A stretch of DNA of 17,034 nucleotides. Source: Parvularia atlantis (taxonomy: Eukaryota; Opisthokonta; Rotosphaerida). The number at the start of each line of letters is the position of its first letter. The stretch's first letter is position 1. Location of the stretch: assembly GCA_943704415.1 (NCBI GenBank), contig CALSCO010002238.1:1-17034 (forward strand), read 5' to 3'. Under the pieces are notes generated by a model that saw only the letters and a list, made by a program, of their open reading frames with translations, was not told where the DNA came from and made no database searches. A program made the position numbers and the translations under genes. Shown here piece after piece: positions 10,301 through 17,034 of the stretch.

Positions 10301-11813
10301 GCGAGCGGCTGAGTGGCGCCGTGCGGGGCCTGACGCGCGAAACCAGACGAACGGCTGTACCCGCTGCTCGTGGTCGGGCTGCAGAACGCGCAGGTCAACT
10401 TCTTCAAGATTGTGCGCGCGGCTGACCACGGCCTGAGCTTTGTGAAGAGTGTGCACGCGCGCGTGCTTGCCCTGCGCAATGCTGACGCATGCATGGCAGT
10501 CAACGCGATCCAGCCGCGCGAGCCGGGCATGCCGGTGATGACGGCCTTCGTGACCGACATCGGCGACGTCGTGCGCCCCAAGGCCATGCATTGGCCGCCG
10601 CCGCTCGACGCATCAGCAGTAGAGGTGCTCGCGTCGCCGCAGGTCACGTTGCCCAAGAAGGCCGCGCCGGTGCACGCACCGCACTTCCTCGTGCTGGCGA
10701 TGGAGAGCCAGGTGCGCGTGCACACGAGCACGAGCTCGGACTCGCGCTTCGCCAAGATCAGCTTTGACGACACCTTCTTCGTCTCGGCGTTCCTGCTCGA
10801 CCAGCTGCCGGAGGGTGCGGCGCAGCGGTCGTGCGCGTGTGCGAACGCTGACGGCGCACGATCCAGGCGGCCTGTGCTTAGCCTGCATCACGGCGGACGC
10901 GCGCGTGGCCATGTACACGCTGCCGGACCTGGGCCCGCTGCGCACGCTGCAGCTCGAGCTCAGCGGCGACAAGGACATGCTGACGATGAGCGCGCTGCGG
11001 CAGGCGACGATCACGCCCGAGGCACGCGCGATGCGCTGCGGCCGAGCGCACTCTCATGCCCCGTGCGCAGGGACGCGTGCTGCTCATGACGGAGCAGGGC
11101 CGCTCGGCGGGGCTGCAGCGCTGCATGCTGATCGACACCGTCGACCCGTGCGCATGCGCTCGTGCACGCGCGTACCACTGGCCAACACGCGCGGTGCACG
11201 CGCAGGATCGCCAAGTCGCCCGACTATGGCACCGTGTACCTGCCCGACATCGTGTTCCCGCTCAAGCCGGCGCAGACGGGCCTGATGAAGCGCTTCCTGG
11301 GCGGGCTGCTGGCGACGCCCGAGCCGTCGCAGACCTTTGCCCTCTGTGCGCTGCTGCCGCTGCTGTTCGCCGCGGCGACCGCCAGACTGCTGACCTGTGC
11401 ATGTGCGCGCTCGCTACAGGGGAGCCGCCCGCGCCGTCGTCGCCCGCGCAGCCCAGGTCGGCCGGAAGGACAAAGACGACCGAGGCTGAGCGCGGCGAGC
11501 TCTGTAAGTGCGGCCCCGGCATGTCCGTGACGACTGACCGCGCGGCGCAGTGGCCGGCGCGACCGTCAAGCCGCCGCCGGTGCCCGAGAAGGACGATGCG
11601 TCGTCGGCGCGCAAGAAGGCTGCGGCCGAGTCGGACTCGGCGGGCTCGGCGGCGCGCCGCGCGATGCGCGGGCTGAACGAGCGCGGCGAGAAGCTCAACC
11701 GGACGACCGAGCGCACGGCCGAGATGGCCAACGAGGCGGCGCAGTTTGCCGACCTGGCGCGGCGCCTGCGCGAGCGCAACGAAAAGCAGGCAAAGAGCTG
11801 GTTCCCGTTTTGA
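7323..11813 (+). CDS. STXBP5: Tomosyn (syntaxin-binding protein 5/Lgl family) with R-SNARE tail
   Basis: Twenty-one exons: 7323-7508, 7574-7798, 7848-7955, 7993-8129, 8199-8364, 8435-8518, 8579-8758, 8829-8946, 8993-9068, 9118-9259, 9314-9425, 9478-9547, 9609-9708, 9729-10066, 10125-10291, 10347-10814, 10867-11021, 11071-11147, 11206-11345, 11420-11503, 11551-11813. They give about 1131 residues, the tomosyn size. The protein binds Q-SNAREs and regulates exocytosis. N-terminal WD repeats carry Lgl hallmarks (VLAYDPVQSVLAVGNAHG). A PWPLRGGRE block then precedes the best-preserved repeat, VTAHEDGRVRFWDAS. The C-terminus is an R-SNARE motif, RGLNERGEKLNRTTERTAEM, with zero-layer Arg at about 1099 and a WFPF end without a membrane anchor. 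Weak points: donor 8130 could be 8142 (four residues longer); 9709-9728 could be 9709-9770; the 7799-7847 acceptor is AAG; 9426-9477 could end at 9453. The 11022-11070 intron is GC-AG, and 11504 is the window's only GTAAGT donor. Confidence 0.9.
9709..9728 (+). other. Possible 20-nt intron in tomosyn
   Basis: A frame change between EFDPVART and LALLTLAHVSPRRQ requires removal of 2 mod 3 bases. The shortest fit starts GTGCGG, has CTGAC in the middle and ends CGCAG. A 62-nt alternative with the same donor ends at the CAG at 9768-9770 and deletes a plausible beta strand. A 32-nt alternative starts at 9697. Confidence 0.4.
11022..11070 (+). other. GC-AG intron in tomosyn
   Basis: The donor AG|GCACGC has the same six intron bases as the AMPK intron at 5968. 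The acceptor is GTGCGCAG. It joins TITPE to GRVLLMTEQG in phase 0. Confidence 0.75.
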
Positions 11814-11889
11814 GGCTGTACTTTGTGAGCAGCGGCGGCAACAATACCAAGCGTGGACACGGGTGAGACGGGAAGACTGCAAGGTACGT
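11814..11889. other. Convergent 3' ends of tomosyn and the USP-like gene
   Basis: Only 76 bp separate the two stop codons. Both 3' untranslated regions must be very short or overlap as antisense transcripts. No clear AATAAA signal is present on either strand. Confidence 0.5.
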
Positions 11890-14800
11890 TCACTTGGACG
11901 CCTGCAGCAGGTTGCTCGAGTGGTCGGTCGAGAGGCTGTCGGCCACGAGCACGGCGCGGTCGGCCGACGCGCGCTGCTGCGGCGGCGACCCTACGGGCGC
12001 CGTGAGGCCAACGAGGCCGCGCACGGTCTTGAACAGGTTGGCGCCGTTGGCCGGCGGCGGGTTGGCTGGCGGCTCCACGAACGCCGAGAGGGGCCGGTTG
12101 TGCGGGCTGGGCGTGCGCTGGTGCGTCGGCTGCGGCTGTCCGGGCTGGCCCAGCGGCTGCTGGAACGGCTGCGAGGCGGGCAGCCCGGGCGAGTGCCCTT
12201 GGTCGACGGGCGGCATGCAGTAGTGCATGTGGATGCGCCAGTGCAGTTTCTGCCGCAGCAGCGCCGTGAGCGACGCCCGTCGCAGGGTGCGCGCGCGCGC
12301 GCACCTGGCAGTGCTTGGAGCAGTACGCCTGCAGGTGGCACTGCGAGCACAGGCAGAGCACGGGCCGGCCGCAGACGCAGATGCTCGACTTGCTCATGGC
12401 CACCTGCATGCCGCCGAGCGGGTTGACGCTGTTTGTGCGGGTGAGCAGCCTGCGCGCATGCGGGGCAGCGCGGTGTGTGCGCGCACGCGCCTGAACAGGC
12501 CCTGCAGCGAGTCTTCCTCCTCGTTATCGTCCTCGTCGGCCGCACCGTGCGGCCGGAGGGCGGCCGTGACCGCGCTCAGCCACGCCGTCTTCTCCTTGGG
12601 CGTGCCAAAGGTGATCTCGTGCGAGGTCGAGCCCGAGCGCAGACGCAGCACGAGCTCAGCCTGCGTGGCGTACTTGATGCTGCACGCGGCCCGACTTTTT
12701 TTGTCAGGGGCGGCCCGTCGCAGCGACGAGCGTGCGCACGTCATCTGGCGCTCGTCCATGATCGAGCACCCGCTCAGGTGGATGATCGTGCGCGGCTGGA
12801 GCATGTCGATCTCCTTCTGCGTGTGGTAGAAGGCGATCGTGGACTGCACACGCAGCGCGCACGTCAGCGGGGCGCCAGCTCACTCGCGTGCGATCCGTGG
12901 CGCACCTTGGACATCACGGCGATGCGGTCGGCCTTCGCCTTGAGCGACACGCCGAGCACGGTCGTGCGCAGCTGCACGCGCGCCAGCAGGTAGCTCGTGG
13001 CGCGCTCCTTCTGGTGCTGTAGGATCTGCACGTGCGCGGGCGGGTGAGCCGCACTGCACCTGACCGCGCAGTGTGAGCGCACGTTCAGCGCCAGCGTGGC
13101 CTCTTCGCGCGTCATGTTGCGCTTGCCGCCGGCGACCTTGAAGCGCCGCGCGCGCTCGAGCTCCTCCTGCGCCTCACGCTCAAACTGCTGCTGCAGCTCT
13201 GCGCACGCGCAAGCCAGCGTGAGACACCCTGCCGCATGGCGTGCCGCAGAGTGCCGCACCGCGCGCCATCTGCTCGTCCGAGTTGAGGCTCGTAGTGCTC
13301 GCGCCGATGCGCTTGCTGCCGACGAGGCCGCCACTGCCATCGTCCGAGCCGTGGGACACGATCTCAGGCGGGACGGCGGACGCGCTGTCGTCGGCTGTGC
13401 CGCTCTCCCGCCCGCGCGTGCGCACGAACTCGCCTGGCGTGGCGCCGTCAGTGCGCCTCCGCACCGTGCCGCGTCGATGCGCACCCTCACGCGTGAGCCG
13501 CCGGCTGACGTACTCCTGGAACACGGTCTTGGCCTGGGTGGGCGAGCACGTCTGGGGAGGGCCGCACGACGGTCAGCACCGCGCCAGGCAGTCCCGCTGC
13601 CGCGCACCTCGTAGAACAGCACCGACGGCTGGTAGCGCCCGCGCATGCACTTGCTGACAAGGTCGGAGAAGTGTGGGCCGACCACCTTGACCTGCACGGG
13701 CCGCAAGTGGTGAGTGCCGCACGCTGTGCACAGCGCGCACGCACGGCCGTGTCGTCAAACATCATCCACATGTTGTCGGCCGTGCTGAAGAAGAAGGCGA
13801 CGTAGTGCGAGCCGTAATAGGCGATCATACCCTGGCGTAGATCGCGACCGAGTCGGCTGCGCAGCCAGGGCGTGCGAGCGCGCGCACGGCGCACCTGCAA
13901 CAGCAGCGAGCGCTTAGAGCGGATCACGCTTTGGTTCACGTCCTCCGACCCGCGGCGGCCGTCGGTCTGTGCACGCGCAGGCTCCGGTAAGGCGCACCCA
14001 CCTGAAGCCGCAATGAGACGCACCTCACCAGCGCCCTTCTTGGTCGTGGCCGTGATTGTGCCCGTCTTGGTCGGGCTGCGCATCGTCTGGAACACGTCGC
14101 CGAGGCTGATGACGGGCGCCAACGCGGCCAAGAAGCTGTCGAGGTCCTGCGTGCGAGCGCTGCGTGAGTGCCGCCAGAGCAGGCTGGCGTGTGCGCGCAC
14201 CTCCACGGGCGCGCTGGCCGCGTGCCAGCTGATGCCGATCGAGAACACGGACGGCGCGTTGACGAGCAGCGGGCGCGTCGAGAAGCACTTGCCCTTGCAC
14301 GCGACCCCGTTCCGGGAGCAGACTTTGTCCTCGTTCGTGAGCACGAGGCCGAGCAGTTGCCCTGGCGCGGCGTGTGAGCGCGCGGAAAGGTGTGGCGCGA
14401 GCGACGGGCGCGGCGCACCAAAGTCGGTGATCGCGTAGTTGAACGACTGCGGCAGCTGCGCGCTGCCGTCGGCACCGACTGGCGGCGGCGCAGCGAGCTC
14501 CAGCCCTGTGATCAGCTCCAGTTGCCTGCCGCCGCCGTCGTCAGGCGGTGCAGCGAGCGTGGCCATCCGAGGAGGCACACGCGCCTGTGCTGGATGCGCG
14601 CCTGGCGCTGCAGCTCGGGGCTGATGAGCAGCGCCGCGGGCACGTACTGGATGAACTTGTCAAAGACGAGGGCCTCGCTGCGCGCGCCGCACGTGCAGAC
14701 GGTCTTGCATGACGTGAGGTGAGACGCGCGAGGTCGAGGGGGGGGGGGGGGGGCCCATGCGCGCACACCTGCTCCTGCACCGACATGGCCATAATCTCGT

Positions 14801-15586
14801 GCACGAGGCACGCCGGGTGGCATGTGGCCGACGTCGCGGGCATCTCGCGCGGGTTTTTGCCACTGAGCGACGAGAAGCTGCTGCCGCGGCGCGTGACCAT
14901 CGTCAACGCCGACGCGCCCTTCTCGCCCTCGTGCAGGCTGTGCAGGACCTGGGACCACGTGCGCACGCGTTCGGTGCTCAGGGCACCCGCGGGGCTTGTC
15001 GCGGCGCACCTCCTCGTAGCACTCAACCGCGTCGTCCATCTGGTTGAGCTCGAAGCGGCGCTCGCCCTCGTGCTCCTCGCTGAGCGCGATGCGCAGCGGG
15101 TCGCACTCGACCACGTTGCTCCCGCTCTCGGCCGCAAACTGCTGGAAGATGTCGGCGAGGGCGGTGATGACGTGGTTGGCCCGGTGCGCGCCCGGCGGCT
15201 GCGCGCGTGGTGCGCGTGTTGACGCGCGGTCGGGCAGAATGCGGACGCGCACACGCGCGCACCTTGCCCGTCGCGCCGTTCACCGCCGCCCCTGCTGCCG
15301 CGACCACTGCGGCGCCGTACCGCGCCATAAAGTGCTCGCGGAAGTGGCCGAGGTGCCACAGGATCTGCAGCACGCAGTTGAGGAAGCAGTGGTTGTCGCC
15401 CGGCCGGTTGGTCATCCCCTTGTGCGTCACCGCGCCCGCCGTCGCCGCTGCGCCTGCCGCCGCTGCCGTTGTGGTGGTTGCTGCCGTTGTGGTGGCCGCT
15501 GCTGCCGTCGTGGTCGCCACCGCGCTGGTGCCCGCCGCCGCGCCCGACTCGGCCGAAGCCGTTGCTGAAGCGGAAGCCGGGTCCAT
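11890..15586 (-). CDS. USP53/54 (DUF629)-like ubiquitin hydrolase fused to PH and MYND domains
   Basis: Eighteen exons in gene order: 15586-15263, 15198-15010, 14948-14769, 14703-14585, 14525-14419, 14361-14201, 14146-14024, 13966-13895, 13831-13745, 13691-13608, 13551-13485, 13433-13260, 13198-13083, 13025-12906, 12843-12740, 12679-12491, 12449-12305, 12249-11890. They give 906 residues. An Ala/Thr-rich leader is followed by a UCH-type protease domain (about 57-482). Its Cys box is NRPGDNHCFLNCVLQILWHL (Cys67). Then come NQMDDAVECYEEVLHSLHEG, a TVCTCG zinc-type motif, the His box YYGSHYVAFFF (His434) and WMMFDD. A coiled segment (about 563-585, ELQQQFEREAQEELERARR) precedes a PH domain (about 608-720, HEITFGTPKEKTAWLSAVTA). 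An acidic stretch leads to a MYND-type zinc finger (763-798, CSQCHLQAYCSKHC then HWRIHMHYC). The tail is Pro/Gln-rich. All three catalytic positions are occupied, unlike a clear pseudo-protease. Two introns are GC-AG and one acceptor is AAG. Confidence 0.9.
12450..12490 (-). other. GC-AG intron between PH and MYND exons
   Basis: The donor on the minus strand is AG|GCGCGT and the acceptor GCGCAG, 41 nt. The GT four bases downstream is in the wrong phase for either nearby acceptor, so the GC donor is needed to join SLQGLFR to LLTRTNSVNPLGG. Confidence 0.75.
14526..14584 (-). other. GC-AG intron in the USP-like protease domain
   Basis: The minus-strand donor is AG|GCGCGT and the acceptor GGCGGCAG. 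It joins RQARIQH to RQLELITG. A GT donor four bases later would need a GAG acceptor at ACTGGAG, which is less likely. Confidence 0.65.
14738..14753. repeat. G16 homopolymer in a USP-like intron
   Basis: Sixteen consecutive G on the plus strand (C16 in the transcript) lie inside the 14704-14768 intron. The length is likely unstable in sequencing. Because it is intronic it does not affect the reading frame. Confidence 0.95.
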
Positions 15587-15605
15587 TCGATCACGGTAGT
15601 GTGCG
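15587..15605. promoter_or_regulatory. 19-bp divergent intergenic region
   Basis: The start codons of the USP-like gene (minus, 15586) and TRAPPC2L (plus, 15606) are separated by 19 bp. Both starts are supported by the downstream frames: the TRAPPC2L start by a good N-terminal match after splicing, the USP start as an ATG upstream of the Cys box. Promoter elements must therefore overlap coding sequence, or leaders must be a few bases long, or the two 5' ends overlap. Confidence 0.6.
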
Positions 15606-16378
15606 ATGCTCGGACGCGCCTTGTGTGTCGCGCTCGTCGGCAAGAGCGTGCGCGCCTGTGGCCCTGCACTTCGCGCGCGGCCTGACGATACGCCGCGCAG
15701 GACAACCCGCTGTACGTGCGCACGTTCAGCCCGCCGGCGGGCGCGATGCGCTCCTCGGGCGCGGCCAGCGGCGGCGGCACGAGCGGCGGCGGGAGCCCGC
15801 AGGATTTGCGGTTCATGTACATGGTGCACACGAGCCTGGACATCGTCGAGGAGCGCGGTGCGCGCGGCCGCCGCGGCCCCCGTGCAGGGCCCGTGCCGAT
15901 TGCGCCGCCGCCGATGCGCCGCAGTCACGAGCGGCGCCAAGGCGTCCGAGATGTACCTGGGCCTGCTGTACTCGCTGGAGGACATCCGCGTGTGCGTGCA
16001 CGGCTGCGGGCTGCGGCGTTTGCGCCGGCGATGCGGGGCTGACGACGCCACCGCTGCCGCCGCCGCAGGTATGGATACGTGACCAACACCAAGATCAAGT
16101 TTGTCGTGATCGTGCAGGGCGGGACGGCGGGCGAGGGGCCACTCAAGGACAGCGAGATGCGGCAGGTGCGCCGGGCGGGCGATGCACACGTGCGCGTGCG
16201 CGTGCGCGGCTGATGCACTTTCGCCGCGCCACGCCGCCGGTCGCAGCTATTTGTGCGGCTGCACACCGAGTACACGAACCTGCTGTGTAACCCGTTCCAC
16301 GACGTCGGCGCGACGAAACTCGTCTCGCCCGCGTTCGACCGCACCGTGGACGCACTGCTCGTGGGCGCGGGGTTGTGA
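15606..16378 (+). CDS. TRAPPC2L: Trafficking protein particle complex subunit 2-like
   Basis: Exons 15606-15647, 15701-15857, 15925-15991, 16069-16165 and 16247-16378 give 164 residues (human TRAPPC2L 140). It is a sedlin-fold (longin) subunit of TRAPP tethering complexes, which act as Rab GEFs in ER-Golgi and Golgi traffic. The match runs end to end: CVALVGKSDNPLYVRTF, RFMYMVHTSLDIVEER, MYLGLLYSLEDIRVYGYV, TNTKIKFVVIVQGG, LKDSEMRQLFVRLHTEYTNL, CNPFHDVG and AFDRTVDALL. These fit TRAPPC2L rather than TRAPPC2. The extra length is a Gly/Ser-rich insert in exon 2 (about residues 25-42), between two strands of the fold. All four introns start GTGCG. It is head-to-head with the USP-like gene 19 bp away. 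Confidence 0.95.
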
Positions 16379-16973
16379 CGCACGCGCGTGTTCGGCTCAA
16401 TTTACCCCTGAGTACAAAAAATGGATGAGAAACAACATTCAGTTCATTCACGTTCATTCAACATCCACAGGAAAGGAGTCAGTACCTGTCCGTGTTTCAA
16501 AAGGAGCGCACCTTTGCTTCGGGGTGTAGGGGTCCGACTGCCAGTGGACAGTTTTTCTGGCCTGGCAACGATCCGCGTACCGCTACAGTATCGATACAGC
16601 AAGTTTTGGGGCCCAAAGTTTCAGTTAAACCTAACCTCAAGTGCACAATTGTTGCGAAAGTAAGTCCATATGTAATGACAATTGACAGTGACTTTGTGGT
16701 TGACTGTCACGGTGACAGTACCAACTGTAATGTGACCGCGACCGTTTCTCGGCAAGGTGTCGTGTGTGCGCACGGTCGGGCAACGTTCGTGTTCTCTTCC
16801 AAGACCAGACGCCCGTCACGGCAAGCAACGCTCGCGTCTCCGAGTCGTCCGACCACCAACGCGGTGACCTCGACCGTCAGGTGGCCGACCTGCAACAAGC
16901 AAGCGGAGTCGGCAGCGTCGTCATCAAGGACATCGCGTCTGGATGGAACTGGAACAGGCCTGGCTTATCTCAA
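16379..16973. other. AT-richer island with no recognised gene
   Basis: After the TRAPPC2L stop the composition changes sharply. Bases about 16380-16740 are visibly richer in A and T and poor in the GTGCG intron signals seen elsewhere. The GC-rich style returns from about 16741. No RNA gene or known gene is evident. The segment ends at the second copy of the 61-nt repeat, so at least part of it may belong to a mobile element. Confidence 0.6.
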
Positions 16974-16995
16974 GAACCACGAGCACTGCTCGTGA
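16429..16995 (+). CDS. Open frame of unknown nature ending in the Fanzor-end repeat
   Basis: This frame is open from 16429 to a TGA at 16993-16995, 188 codons. It has no early ATG (first in-frame ATG at 16673), so an upstream exon would be needed. Its last residues, NHEHCS, come from the 61-nt repeat and match the last residues of the Fanzor remnant in the same frame. The middle part (FFWPGNDPRTATVSIQQVLG, then VKPNLKCTIVAKVSPYVM) alternates like beta strands and faintly recalls aerolysin/ETX-MTX2-type beta-rich proteins. That is a guess from pattern only. A second frame, open from 16731 to the window end, reads RGDLDRQVADLQQASGVG and is an equal competitor. Either may be chance. Confidence 0.22.
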   Translation, partial: ETTFSSFTFIQHPQERSQYLSVFQKERTFASGCRGPTASGQFFWPGNDPRTATVSIQQVLGPKVSVKPNLKCTIVAKVSPYVMTIDSDFVVDCHGDSTNCNVTATVSRQGVVCAHGRATFVFSSKTRRPSRQATLASPSRPTTNAVTSTVRWPTCNKQAESAASSSRTSRLDGTGTGLAYLKNHEHCS

Positions 16996-17034
16996 TGCGG
17001 GGGGAAACCCCTGAGGCTGCCTCGGGCCCGGAGA
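16974..17034 (+). repeat. 61-nt terminal repeat, copy 2 (no nuclease attached)
   Basis: It is identical to 200-260 over 61 nt and reaches the last base of the window, so it may continue. It keeps the 7-bp hairpin (16978-16994), the G4/C4 hairpin and the GAGG/CCTC hairpin. The sequence before it is unrelated to the Fanzor coding region. Direct orientation relative to copy 1. Confidence 0.97.

Noticed and set aside
11414-12409. 331-codon minus-strand frame beginning at the MYND exon
   Set aside because: Only its first part (the MYND exon) is real. The rest reads through intron and the antisense of the tomosyn 3' end.
15587-16189. Upstream extension of the USP-like open frame on the minus strand
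   Set aside because: The frame stays open by GC bias, but the sequence is antisense to well-supported TRAPPC2L exons and has no domain. The ATG at 15586 is the natural start.

Overview
This window is nuclear DNA of a GC-rich, gene-dense eukaryote. Seven protein-coding genes carry about 69 short introns (mostly 40-80 nt) in roughly 16 kb. By hand count, 58 of these introns begin GTGCG, five begin GC instead of GT, many carry a CTGAC-like branch motif, and nearly all end CAG or TAG. Ortholog content fits a unicellular relative of opisthokonts, apusomonads or amoebozoans: an animal-type AMPK alpha, a SNARE-tailed tomosyn, ALG8, TIM13, TRAPPC2L and a USP53/54/DUF629-like protease. I cannot name the species. 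Dense spliceosomal introns rule out a bacterial or giant-virus backbone.

Layout. 1-221: broken 3' end of a Fanzor/TnpB-type RNA-guided nuclease gene. 200-260: a hairpin-rich 61-nt segment, found again perfectly at 16974-17034, the right edge of the window. 375-873 (+): TIM13. 934-3290 (-): ALG8. 3420-4734 (+): unrecognised 370-aa protein. 4794-7127 (+): AMPK/SNF1 catalytic alpha subunit. 7323-11813 (+): tomosyn/Lgl-family protein with a C-terminal R-SNARE. 11890-15586 (-): USP-like protease fused to PH and MYND domains. 15606-16378 (+): TRAPPC2L. 16379-16973: AT-richer island without a recognised gene, running into the second copy of the hairpin repeat.

The core genes are housekeeping: mitochondrial import (TIM13), N-glycan precursor assembly in the ER (ALG8), energy sensing (AMPK), vesicle tethering and fusion (TRAPPC2L, tomosyn), and probable ubiquitin processing. 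They do not form an obvious pathway cluster. Two pairs are divergent (ALG8/unknown, 129 bp apart; USP-like/TRAPPC2L, only 19 bp between start codons). Two pairs are convergent with 60-76 bp between stops.

The unusual material is at the edges: a decayed Fanzor end plus a detached copy of its terminal structured segment, a candidate guide-RNA scaffold. The other notable items are the USP-PH-MYND fusion and the splice-signal system (GTGCG donors, recurrent GC-AG introns, an 8-nt coding first exon and a possible 20-nt intron). All exon models were built by hand from frame continuity and family resemblance; no search was run.
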